A stretch of 64,000 nt of DNA from Mikania micrantha (lineage: Eukaryota; Streptophyta; Magnoliopsida; Asterales; Asteraceae), in the NCBI GenBank assembly GCA_009363875.1, contig CM018683.1:36539753-36603752 (forward strand), read 5' to 3'. The notes under the pieces are model-generated. The model ran no database searches. It was not told the origin of the DNA and was given only the letters and a program-made list of their open reading frames with translations. The position numbers were made by a program, and so were the translations under genes. Below are positions 11,160 through 21,190 of the stretch, piece by piece (position 1 is the stretch's first letter; each line of letters begins with the position of its first letter).

Positions 11160-12121
11160 TTGGTTATTCAATATCATCTTAACCAATCACCAAACCAGAC
11201 TGAACTTCATAACGATACTCTCTTTTATAGTCAAAATTTGAAATCTGAATATAAGTTGTGTTTTGGGTGCTGAATCTCATTCGCCCGAATGAGTTGTGCG
11301 AAAGACTCAGTTGACCGAATGAATCCATTCATGCGAATAGGTCATTCGGTTGATTGTATCATGCGAATAGGTTCATTCGGTCGAACTCTCATCCGAATGA
11401 ATCCTCCTATTTAATGAATTCTTTCGGCCGAATGATTCATTCTCAACAGAATTCTCTTCTGCCTCACTGTGTGAACCCTCTTTCGCCCGAGACACACACC
11501 TGTTCATCTTCTTCGTTTTTCACCATAAATCTGCCATATACTGACCATATTTCACATCGTGGTTGTTTCAGGTACTATTGGGATCAAGATCTTCAAGTTT
11601 TGACCGTAGATTGAACCTTAACAGTTCAAATTTTTTGGGGTTTTAGGGCTCGAACCTGTACCAGTCAAATAACCCAACAAAATGAACTTTGATGTTCTTA
11701 AAACCAGTTCTAAAACCTTAATCGGACCCCTCTGAACTAAATGTTACCATATTTATGGTCTAATTTGAGATTTTAGGAGTTTGGGATTTCAAAGTTCTTC
11801 GGTCGACCGAATGACGTTCATTCGCACCACAGGGTCGACCAAACGAGAAGATTCAACCGAATGAGAGCCTTTCGGTCAAAGGATGGACCGAATGAGGTCA
11901 TTCGGGCCTTCTGATCATGCGAATGAGTGGGTTCAACCGAATGACTTCATTCGTGTGTCATTCGGATGGCACCGTTCATTCGGCCAGTTTTCTCATCCAC
12001 CTGAGTCTCATTCGGATGGTGATAGTTCATTCGCACCATTTGAACACTTGTGTTTAAAATTTGGATTTTGTTCAATTGTTTACTAAACTGAACTGACTTG
12101 TTGTTTCTCTTGTGTTTCATA
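11160..12121 (+). promoter_or_regulatory. Non-coding region with dense ATTCGG/CCGAAT motif array
   Basis: From about 11278 to 12030 the sequence carries many copies of ATTCGG and its complement CCGAAT, often as CCGAATGA or TCATTCGG, in both orientations and roughly every 20-40 bases. A gap with few copies lies at 11560-11800. The same motif fills the U3 part of the element D 3' LTR at 15465-15640. Blocks such as 'ttcaccataaatctgcc' and 'ttttgaccgtag' loosely parallel the leader part of that LTR. The array ends about 90 bases before the ATG of the extra ORF. It may be a diverged LTR copy or an internal promoter region; the sequence alone does not decide. 11156-11270 shows nothing recognisable. 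Confidence 0.5.
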
Positions 12122-15100
12122 ATGGCAGGCTACAAGGCTTTTTCGAAGAACAACATCTGTGCTCATTTAGATGCTACTACGAGGAACGCTGGGCATTTTA
12201 CTGAGATCATTGCTTTTCTGAGACGTTCCAGGATATTCACTGCCATCTCTACAGTTCATTATCCCTATTTATCACATTAAAGGGATTTATGGTGTTCAGC
12301 TGACATTAACTGCGAGGTAGAGCCTCCCGTTATCAGAGGGAAGGTTAGAGGGCAAGATGTGGTTGTCTCTGCTGAGCATATCAGACGGGTGTGTGGATTT
12401 CAGGACTCACCAGATCTTCCTTTCACACTTGACAGATATTTTGTTCATGGATGTTTCATGAGGTGCAAGTATGATGGAGATTTGGAAGCTGGAGTGCTGA
12501 ACAATGCTTTCTTATGCCCGTAGTTCAAGTATCTGAGTCATGTACTTATTCACTGCCTGGGATAGAGGCGTGGAGGATTCGATGATCTGCGAGAGACTCT
12601 ACAGTGTGTCTTTGTGGCTTTGGTGCTGAACATCCTGTTCAACTTCTCCGAGATGGTTTTCACACACATGAAGGAGAACATGTACCTTAAGAGAGACAAG
12701 AAGTTTTTGATGTACCCGAGGTTTCTACAGATTATATTCGATGCCCAAGTGCCGAATCTACCCAAGGCCAACTCAGACATCATCAGACTAGAGTACATGA
12801 CTGATATTACCCTCAAAAGGGTTCTTTCTTATCGGGGAAAGGAGAGGAAGCCTCCTACTCGTCGTCTGTTTGTCCACCTCCTCAATCCTGATTATGTTGC
12901 ACCTATTGGGAGGAGGTGGAGACACGAGGACTCTGATTCTGATCAGGAGGATATTATTGTTCCAGGAGGTGATGATGGAGATGATGGTGATGATGATGAT
13001 ACTGATGGTGATGTTGTTGGTGGTGGTGCTAGTGGGGCTAGAGATGTTGGTGTGAGTGTTGATACTGGTGCTGCTGATGTTAGTGTGGGAGGTGGTACTA
13101 CCTCTGCTGATGAGGGGGAAGATGAGCATATGGAGGATGTTGAGGGTGACGCTGATGATGTTTTGGATGATTCTGATTCAGAGGACACTGGGCCTGAAGT
13201 TGTGACTACATGTTTCAGATTTCAAGTCATTTTTCTTGAGACAAGATCTAGGTAGCAGGCCTTTGTAGATGAGGAGGAGATCAGAGATCCGTATTTTATT
13301 CCAGAGTTTGACTTTGATCCTATTCCTCATACTTTCACTACATCTACTGTTGCTGAGACTTCCTCCCCTCCAGCCAAGAGACAGAAGAGGGCCAGATTCA
13401 TTTTACAGAGACGATCAGAGTCGTTTCTGTTGCAGCAACCACTGCTACATCTGCTGCAACAGTCGCGACTTCTTCACTAACCAAGTCAAGGGCTACTCCT
13501 GCACGTGTTTCTACTGCCCCTCTGAACTCATCTATGGCCACTACAGCTGTTTTTACTACTGCTTCCTCTGGTCCTTCTATCACATGTTCTGATCATTACA
13601 CTATGACTGCTTCAGTTGCTGTTGCTGATCAGCTTCGCATGCTGAACAGTCTAGTTCTTCGGTTGATAGAGAAGAACCATGAGCAGGATCAGATGATTTC
13701 TCAGCTTACATAGAGAGTAAGTGACTACATGTTGCTGATCAGAGGGATGATTTGAGAGCCCAAACTGCTGATTTGGAGGAGAGATTGCTCAAGTCTATGG
13801 ACGAGCACAATCAGCTGGCCCTGACTGCTGTTGGATTCAATGACAAGATTTTGGCTCTTGAGGCTGAAAACTTGCATCTTGCTGAGCAAGTTGAAAGCCT
13901 CAAGGAATTTACACCGAGGATTGAGGCCTCTGAGCCTGTCTCCGATGATTCAGGACAAGGAAGATGAAGAAGAAGAAGAAGAAGAAGAAGAAGAAGAAGA
14001 AGAAGAGTCTGATGAGGAGAAGGTGGATTATGATAGTACAGATGATGATCATTCTGGTGATGATGATGGTGATGGGGGTGGCTCTGCAAGTTCCTCAAGT
14101 TCAGGAAAGCCGACCCCACACACCGAGATCAGAACCAGAACCAGGCATGATAGAGCTGCCAAGCCGCCACAGAGTCAAGCAGAAGAGCCTAAGGCTACTG
14201 AACAGGTTGATGCTATGCTAGTGAGACGTCTTCTGGACGAAAAGTTGACGATGATACTAGACGCTCAGGACATCATTCAACACTCTATCAGTTATGATAA
14301 AGAGGAAGGCGAGATCAACCACTGCCTCTCCAAAGAGCAGATTGCAATGCTATTCAGGCTAAATCCTGATGAGGTAGTGATGGATGATGATATTGTTCCC
14401 ATTTCAGATCTTCCTACTCCAGAAGTATTTGATGATATTGATGAGGTGATTTTGGAGGATCTTACATAAGAATAGAGCACAAAGTATAATTCAGCTGAAG
14501 AGGAGCTGCCTACTTTTGCTGATCTTTTCGGTCTACATACTGAGGAGGAACTGAAGAGAAAGATAGACGAGAAGGTCAGCGGCAGCGAGTCTTCAGCAGA
14601 AGACATTCAGAAGAGAAAGGAAGAATGGGCAGCCTATTGGGAGGTGCTGAAGAAAGAAAGTGTTCCACCGATGCCAACTCCACACACCATAGTCTACAGG
14701 ACCAAAGGATATACATCTGGCGGTCAGATTCTGAGTTGGGCATACTTTCATTACTTGCGCTGTTATGTAGTGAAGAGAGAGAAGAGGATCCAGTACTTCC
14801 GTTTTCCTCATGACTTCAAGACGTTGCCGGGATTTGAAGTCAATCAACTTGCCCATCTGAAGATGTTGTACTGCGAGGATTCGGGGATGTCGTCCTGGTT
14901 TGCGAGGCAAATCCAGTTCGAGTACAAGAAAAGATGGGTAAACTTCAAGCCACAGCAACCGGAAAGGTATTATCAGCCGGAGATTGATGCTAACACCCGC
15001 AGACATTAAGTGATCCTGAAGTGGCTGCCTCCGAATGTCATGAAGAAGATTCCTTTACGGAAGGTGTGTCAGGACTTCTCGGACAGCTTCAGATGGTGGT

Positions 15101-15288
15101 ACTATGACGGGCAGACTGTTGAGGCTGCGATTGTATTGTGCAAAGAAGATATCTTTGATATTGGAGACATGGAGCAGGCCCTACAGTTTATGAGAGTCAT
15201 CCGGTTATGCTTCTCTTTTGATATTCATGCCGGCTCTGACTGGAAAGCGCTTTCAGAAAAGTTTTTGAAGACCGATGCTGACAAGTAG
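12122..15288 (+). pseudogene. Large extra ORF of a Sirevirus-like element (element D), decayed
   Basis: The ATG at 12122 follows a pyrimidine-rich stretch. N-terminal part (12122-12860): MAGYKAFSKNNICAHLD, then FLRRSRIFTAISTVHYPYLS, VRGQDVVVSAEHIRRVCGF, LVLNILFNFSEMVFTHM and LMYPRFLQIIFDAQVPN. I recognise the style from extra ORFs next to Asteraceae copia elements, but know no function. Middle: long Asp/Glu- and Gly-rich runs (12920-13200), a Thr/Ser/Ala segment, a coiled-coil-like stretch (13640-13910), and a GAA microsatellite coding poly-Glu (13960-14007). C-terminal part (14210-15288): IIQHSISYDKEEGEINHCLS, WAAYWEVLKKESVPPMPTPH, FRWWYYDGQTVEAAIVL. Stops at 12278, 12521, 12563, 13253, 14467 and 15007, plus at least two frame changes. 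The polypurine tract follows within 10-20 bases, which places this ORF last in its element, where Sirevirus env-like ORFs lie. Confidence 0.6.
13958..14007 (+). repeat. (GAA)n microsatellite inside the extra ORF
   Basis: About 14 GAA/AGA units. In one frame it codes poly-Glu; in another poly-Lys/Arg. The open frame changes close to it, so slippage here may have caused one of the frameshifts. Confidence 0.85.
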
Positions 15289-15299
15289 AGAACTAGGTC

Positions 15300-15926
15300 C
15301 AAGGGGGAGTTTGTTGATGCATGTAATGTCCGTAGTTCTATATTTTGTATGACTTGGATTGTATAAAGTTTATATCAGTAATGAAATCGATTATTCTGTA
15401 TTGTTCGTATGTTTAATTGAGTTTAATATGTTATGTTTGACTTTGACTTTGACTATGTTACAGACCCATTCATGCGAATGGTACCTACGAATGAGTCCTT
15501 TCGCACGAATGAACGACTAGCGAATGACTGAGGCGAACGAGTGAGTCACTCGCATGACTCATTCGGTTGACCAGCCAATTCGGCTGAGCCGTTCGCCCGA
15601 ATGAGTGTTTCAAACAACTCATTCGGCTGAATGAGCTTAGTCTATATATAGACCTGCAAACAGAATGTTTTACATCACTTCTCTAACCCCTGAGCACCCC
15701 CTGTCATTCTCCTAGGGTTTTGAGTCGCCTCTCCCTGTCCAACTTTGTTTCTCACCTCGTGGTGCTTCGATTTTGACCAAAACGTTGATTCTACCTCATC
15801 GGATTGCCACGGGGCTTGGTGATTTCGATTGGAAAACCCTTGAATAGGATTCCGCAATATTCAAAGGTCTGCCGAGTAGAATCCGCAAGGAACCGATTGG
15901 TTTCCAAGGGTTTCATTGGTCCTACA
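15300..15926 (+). mobile_element. Polypurine tract and 3' LTR of copia element D
   Basis: AAGGGGGAG at 15301-15309 is a copia polypurine tract. The LTR probably starts TGTTGATGC at 15312. Its U3 part has about ten ATTCG-type motifs (15465-15640), followed by a TATA box (TATATATA, 15643-15650), a leader-like stretch and pyrimidine-rich sequence. The right end is set at the CCTACA at 15921-15926, since a CA end is expected. No paired 5' LTR or target duplication could be verified, so the right end is approximate. Confidence 0.55.
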
Positions 15927-17121
15927 TGAATAGAAGGAACTAGTTATTTACGCACCCAACTTTTTTATTTTAATACCCTCACCGACCTTATACGTCTCAT
16001 ATAGGTCTATACGCCTCGTATAATAGTCCAATCAATGACACTGACACCCAATGATTCGTCACGTATAGAGCCGCGTATAGGAGTCTAATAATTGACACTG
16101 ACAAATTCTGACACAAAATAATTGTCCCTTATACACCTATACGAAGCCTATAAAGGGTGTGTTGTGTGTGAAGTGAGTGTGGAAATAAAGAGAACCTGAA
16201 TAGAACTACAGATGACGTTTGCATCGAGTTTCTAATGGCCGCGATAGGCTTGTTGGTACTTTCATTTGATTGACCCAACATATAACTTATTTGAACAAAA
16301 CCTAAAAATTAATAAAAGCAAAGCTAAAATAAATTTCTCATCTCAAAGTTTCAAAGGATTGAGACACTTGTTTAATTCCTAGCAAATATATTGTCTTTAG
16401 AGTTATTAATGCAAAATAATCATGAACAAGTTATTATTTATATTTTTTTTCATTTCATGCTTAACACGGATTCTCCTTCGTGTTCTTGTTTATCAATTAA
16501 TGAAACTTGTCTTGAACAAAAATGAATGTATAATATATAAAAAATAAAAATATGTATTATTAGTTTTGAACAATATACATAACCATCTTATATAAATATA
16601 AAACGGAGTTTTTTATAACCGTGAGAACTTGCTTGCGTGGTAAACCCCCATGTGTCTCCCAATGCCGGACTAACCAGCATGAATATGTAAAGTGTGACCG
16701 CAAGCAATCTAGTCGGTGGCCTCAAAGTTCAATCCCCACTTAGAGCATTTTTTTTTGGACGCCACCGACCTGGTTACTTGTAGCCGCAATTTACAATTCC
16801 CTCTCGGTTAGTCCGGAATTCACGATTATAAGAAAAAAACCTATGTACTTGATATAAAATTATAAACATAATTATTCTAAAACAAATCATAAGTTGTAAA
16901 TAATAGTCATAATTATATTAAAATAATCTCTTAAAATTTAAGTTTCAAATAGCTAAGTTTTCTAAAAGATACAATCTTCAAATGTCTAAATATTCATTTT
17001 AAATGTTAAGGTAATAAACAAAATATTAAAAATATAAAAGTATAAAACATGTCCTAAAAAGTTTAAGAAGAATTGTGAACCATTAGATCATTAATCAACA
17101 ACTATGATTAAAATTATGTTT
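15927..17121. other. AT-rich non-coding stretch with TATACG motifs and an inverted-repeat block
   Basis: No gene. At 15985-16150 the hexamer TATACG or its complement CGTATA (within CGTATAG or CCTATACG) recurs about seven times in both orientations, in the style of the LTR motif arrays elsewhere in this window. It may be a worn LTR fragment. 16160-16600 and 16820-17121 are AT-rich and I see nothing in them. The hairpin block at 16665-16816 is listed separately. Confidence 0.4.
16665..16816. repeat. Nested inverted repeats: possible foldback or SINE-like insertion
   Basis: CCGGACTAACC (16665-16675) pairs with GGTTAGTCCGG (16806-16816), a perfect 11 bp outer stem. GTCGGTGGC (16712-16720) pairs with GCCACCGAC (16761-16769), a perfect 9 bp inner stem. 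The two stems are nested, so about 150 bases can fold into a two-tier hairpin. The base composition is more GC-rich than the AT-rich surroundings. 'aagttcaatcccc' (16725-16737) faintly resembles a pol III B box, but no convincing A box is visible. Identity unresolved. Confidence 0.45.
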
Positions 17122-17481
17122 TTGGAGGGCATTTAGTAATGATCACTTTTGTTAACTTTTCATCAAGTTCCTTGTGACATTTCATTCTTTATTGCAAGGT
17201 AATTTCCTAAATTCATGAACTAATATTTTAATTAATCAAATCATGATTGAATATGTATATACATGTGAATTTGTGTATATATGTAAGGAAATTACAAGAT
17301 GAAACAAATCGCAAATGACATTACGCAGAATTGCCGAATTACACAAAAAATTTCTATAATAATATTAATAACCAAAAACCAAATTCAAAGATCCAAACCT
17401 CAATTGATATCAATTATATGATTAAATGAAGTGAAATAAGTAATATCCACATTCATTGTTACGTATGTGCCAGAAAGCCCA

Positions 17482-17516
17482 TATCATATCATATCATATT
17501 ATATCATATCATATCA
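17482..17516 (+). repeat. (CATAT)n microsatellite in solo LTR G
   Basis: About seven near-perfect CATAT units. A shorter CATAT cluster reappears at 19674-19700. Confidence 0.8.
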
Positions 17517-17924
17517 GTTCATGACTTGTAGTTACTCAGGAATCTGATGTTAGAAGATCGCAAAGAAACATCCATCACCTAATGCTTATTCAAATAGGCG
17601 ACCAACCGATTTCATGTCAAGAATCATAACTCAGAAATAAATAGAATGAGTGTAAGCGAAATCACGAAACGAGGCTCCGATTTCAAGATCCATGGAGTCG
17701 AATATAACATTAAATAAGAGATCAGATATTTTGAACTCTTCAAGTCTTGAAATTATAACCATTGGAAAGAGCTCGAAAAATCGTGAATGTGGGCGAAAAC
17801 GATGTGTAAAACGGAGTTTGTATGCTCCCGTTATCGCGAAAACAAGAAATCAGTCAGATCGCACCCGAACACGCCACGTAGCTCCACGTGTCAACACGTG
17901 GCACACATGCAACATATTCCATCC

Positions 17925-17975
17925 GGGCGTACCACCCCGTGCCAAACACTGGGGCTAGGCGTACCGCCCCGGACC
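17925..17975 (+). promoter_or_regulatory. GGCGTACC(G/A)CCCC motif pair just upstream of TATA in LTR G
   Basis: GGGCGTACCACCCC (about 17926) and AGGCGTACCGCCCC (about 17957) lie 10-60 bases before the TATA-like sequence. The complement of the second contains GCGGTACGC, the exact core of the motif cluster in element F. A CACGTGTCAACACGTG palindrome (17885-17900) lies just upstream; CACGTG is the G-box core. Confidence 0.5.
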
Positions 17976-20646
17976 CAGATTTCGCCTATAAGTACCAGAA
18001 CATCAGATTTCGATTTTTTTTACGAAAATTCACCCACAAGCTTTCAAATCTCAACCTTACACCTCCAAACACCCATATTTAACCTCTCAAATCCCCTAGT
18101 ATTCAACGCGAGTTACTGCCGAACTTCTGTGAGGTAAAAATCTCGTTCCATACCCTTTCAATTCGGTATAATGTTCGTTTTAGATCTTATTATTATTATA
18201 TAATAGGATTATGATTAATTGTTTGGTTTAAATCAAAAACACGTCGAGGTTCTGTCCGACTAGTTTTTGGGAAACAAACAATTATAAGCAGAGATTCTGC
18301 CCAGTTGTTTTCACAAACTTAAGAAATATAAGTCAAGGTTCTGCCCGACTTAAAACCTGAAAACCCCACTTTTATAAGCAGAGACTTTGTCCAAAACAAA
18401 TATACGAAACGTCAGTCTTATAAGCTGTTGTAATGCCAAAATTCCGGCAAGGTTCGCCGCCGGTGGAATATTCCGGCGAATATTCCTGCAGAGACCCTCA
18501 TTTTGTCCGTTTTGCGTTCTGAACTGCGTTTCGCGCTCCCGTTCGCAATCCGATGTTCCGTTTTCGATAAAAATGACATATTTTGATTCGATTTCGCATT
18601 CCGGACTCGATTTCGTGAACCATTTTGCAATCCGATGATCCGATTTTTATCTGATTTCTGATTAACACTCCAGTTTCAATACAGGACTAAATTCAATCAT
18701 TGAAATTCAATACAAAAACATATTCTCAATTGAATTCGCATTCCAAAATCTATTTTGCAATCAATTTCATAAACCGGAAACCTGATTTTTGATCTGAAAA
18801 TCGTTTAAGATTCTGGTTTTGACAACGGGACGTATATATTATTAAATTACAATCAAATGAATATAAGAACTCAATTACCAAACCAAATCAATGATTTTGA
18901 CATTACAAATGAACTGATAAACTTATTACATTGATTCTTAATAAATACGTTATTTAGAATCAACTTGATGAATCAAATTACATTATCCTTGATATTTAAT
19001 ATCAAGAAATGTTCTGGTAATCCAAATCGGATACAAAGAACTTATAACTTTAATGATATGCAGAATTCAATTGAAGTTGTGTGTAATATTGCAACAACAC
19101 AGGTGAGTTTCATAGACCCCCTTTTAAATGTTTTGTTTTCCAAAACTCGGGGATTCTATTACAATAACAATATGGTTACATATTTCAATTATAGTGATGT
19201 ACTTACATGATTTCATTACCCCTTTTCAAATCTTCGGATTTCTAAAACTCGGGGTTTGCATTACAATTACATTATGGTTGCATATTTCAATTACAACGAT
19301 ATGCTTGCATGTTACTTATGCATTTCAACTCTTGTCTGATGATTACATGAAAATTGTACCATGCTATCGTAAAAGTCCTCACATAACAACTGTAACCAAT
19401 AAACTCATGGATGAGCGGGATGATAACAATGATAGTACTATCGGGCTGACAACCCCATTCACGGGTAAATAGCGTCTACCCTTGTGTGAATGCCTGTTAC
19501 CATTTATTACATTACAAGATAACAACTTAATGCAACGATAGGCATTAAGAGTAAGGCTAAGATCTTACCTTCGGGTATTACCGCCAATTACATTACAGTC
19601 ACATAGGCTTTGGTTATGGGTTTTCATGGTGAATCATATTCATAAAGTTGTGTGTGCCTACATATTCAACATGTCATAGCATATCATATCACGTTATCAT
19701 ATCTATGAACTCACCAGCATCCTTGCTGATCTTTTATATTACAAAACCTTTTTCAGGAAGAAGGTAACAAGTGCGAGAGTGAGGATGCACGATTACAAGA
19801 CACGTTTAGTAACTTATAACTGGTTAATGTTGTTTAAGGATGTTGAAACTTAATGTATAATATTCTAGTTATTATGTAATATATAGTGTGTATGGTTTGC
19901 CATGTATGTATGATACCAATGTAACAATCAGTCACACCCATCTCTACGACCTCACCATCAAGCTTCCACGACACGTTACAACAATTACTGACTTCATGCG
20001 TCATTCAGTGACTATATCAGGTTGTTGAGAGATGGAGGTGCGACATTCCTCCACCTTCTTTAAACGTTAATAACTTTTACATACTATATTATTTTTTTAA
20101 AAAAAATATACATAAAAATGAGCATTTTTTGCTTCAAAATGAGTATAGTGTTACAATAAAAAATTTTGTTTTTCAGTTCATTGTGTCTTTTGTACATGTC
20201 ATTATGTCTTTGTATTTCCTACTCATGTTGTGTTTTCCTGAACAATACAAGACACAATGATGTTGTAGAATACATAATATCAAACAAGGATGACACAATG
20301 ACAATTATGAATGACACAATGATCTTTAAAAAGACACAATAACATGTAAAAAGACACAATGACCTATAAGAGAAACACAAAAAAGATGATTATACACGAG
20401 CGTTTAAAAAAGATACAATGACATTAATTAGACACAATAACTGAAAAAATTTCATTTTTATAGCAACAGTAAACGTATTTTAAAGATAAAAAATTTTCTT
20501 TTTTATGATATATTTAAAAATAATAATATCATATGTAAAAGTTATGAATTTTTAAAAAATGTTGGTGAAAAGTGTTCATGACTAAGTTACTTTCCAACAA
20601 CTTTTCTATCTTAAATTTTAAAATTTACCTTTCAAATTTGATCTAA

Positions 20647-21166
20647 TCTTCCTACTCTAATAAAAGAGTATTTTTATGTGACACATGTCATCTTCTAGAT
20701 AAATATAAGAAAAATTTTCCCGCCTCTCTCTCATAAAAGTATTAATAATTTTTATTTATTAAATTATACAACTAAAAGTTAAAAAGAGTAGTTTTAGGAG
20801 ATAATATCACATTATGATGAAATTTAAAAAAAAATCATGCCTATTTCCTAAAAAAATATTAGTAATTTTTATTAATTAAATTATACAATTAAATATTAAT
20901 AATTATAAATCTTCATATTAAAATATTTACTAATTTACTAAAATTAATTAAATATAATATAATTCTAGTTATATCTTATATGCATGTATAATTTTAAAAA
21001 TATTAAATATATATATTTATTATTATTTTTTATTTGGTAGTTTTTAAATGTTCATATTTTTTATTTAATCACAGTTGACATATGTAGCATATAAATGTTT
21101 ATACAAACATTGTTTATAACATATTATATTTATTCAATCAATGTAATACATGGGTTTCTAGGCTAG
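20647..21166 (+). mobile_element. Helitron-like non-autonomous element
   Basis: The 5' end reads TCTTCCTACTCTAATAAAAG, followed by GTGACACATGTCATC, a pattern typical of small plant Helitrons. The 3' end reads GGGTTTCTAGGCTAG followed by T, fitting the CTRR|T terminus, after a short ATGTA/TACAT stem. The element would sit between A and T as Helitrons do. Length is 520 bp, AT-rich, with no coding capacity. The weak 3' hairpin is the main doubt. Confidence 0.55.
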
Positions 21167-21190
21167 TGATCTAATAGTCAATAATCTTTC

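Larger units (their letters stand above)
17173..20045 (+). mobile_element. Solo LTR G (Tekay-type chromovirus) with TTCCT target duplication
   Basis: The interval begins TGTGACATTT and ends GTGCGACA. It is flanked by a perfect 5 bp direct repeat, TTCCT, at 17168-17172 and 20046-20050. Length is 2873 bp. It is homologous to the element F LTR: both share the 'gaaaac..tgtg.aaaacggagt' block (17795 vs 57262), the 'gggctgacaaccc' block (19442 vs 58730), the 'gaactcaccag' to 'ttttcag' block (19707 vs 58981) and a ggtgNgaca end. TATA-like CCTATAAGTA lies near 17984. No gag-pol lies between or beside the ends, so it arose by recombination between two LTRs. Reading frames at 17692-18640 are LTR sequence, not genes. 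Confidence 0.85.
17122..20600. mobile_element. Inverted-repeat DNA transposon (MULE/MITE-like), split by solo LTR G
   Basis: With solo LTR G removed, the left arm (17122-17172 plus 20051-20100) is an imperfect inverted match of the right arm (about 20515-20600). Matching blocks include TTAGTNATGANCACTTTT near 17130 against the complement near 20575, and ATAACTTTTACATA at 20071 against TATGTAAAAGTTAT at 20532. The interior (20165-20450) has at least six GACACAATGAC-type repeats, facing both ways from the centre. This is the structure of a non-autonomous foldback element. I could not find a clear target duplication, so the family is unassigned and the outer ends are approximate. Confidence 0.5.

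Noticed and set aside
12788..13188. Ser/Thr-rich minus-strand frames
   Set aside because: Antisense of the Asp/Glu-rich coding repeats of the extra ORF in element D.
17787..18137. 116-codon frame in solo LTR G
   Set aside because: It crosses the LTR promoter and leader. The matching LTR of element F has no such frame.
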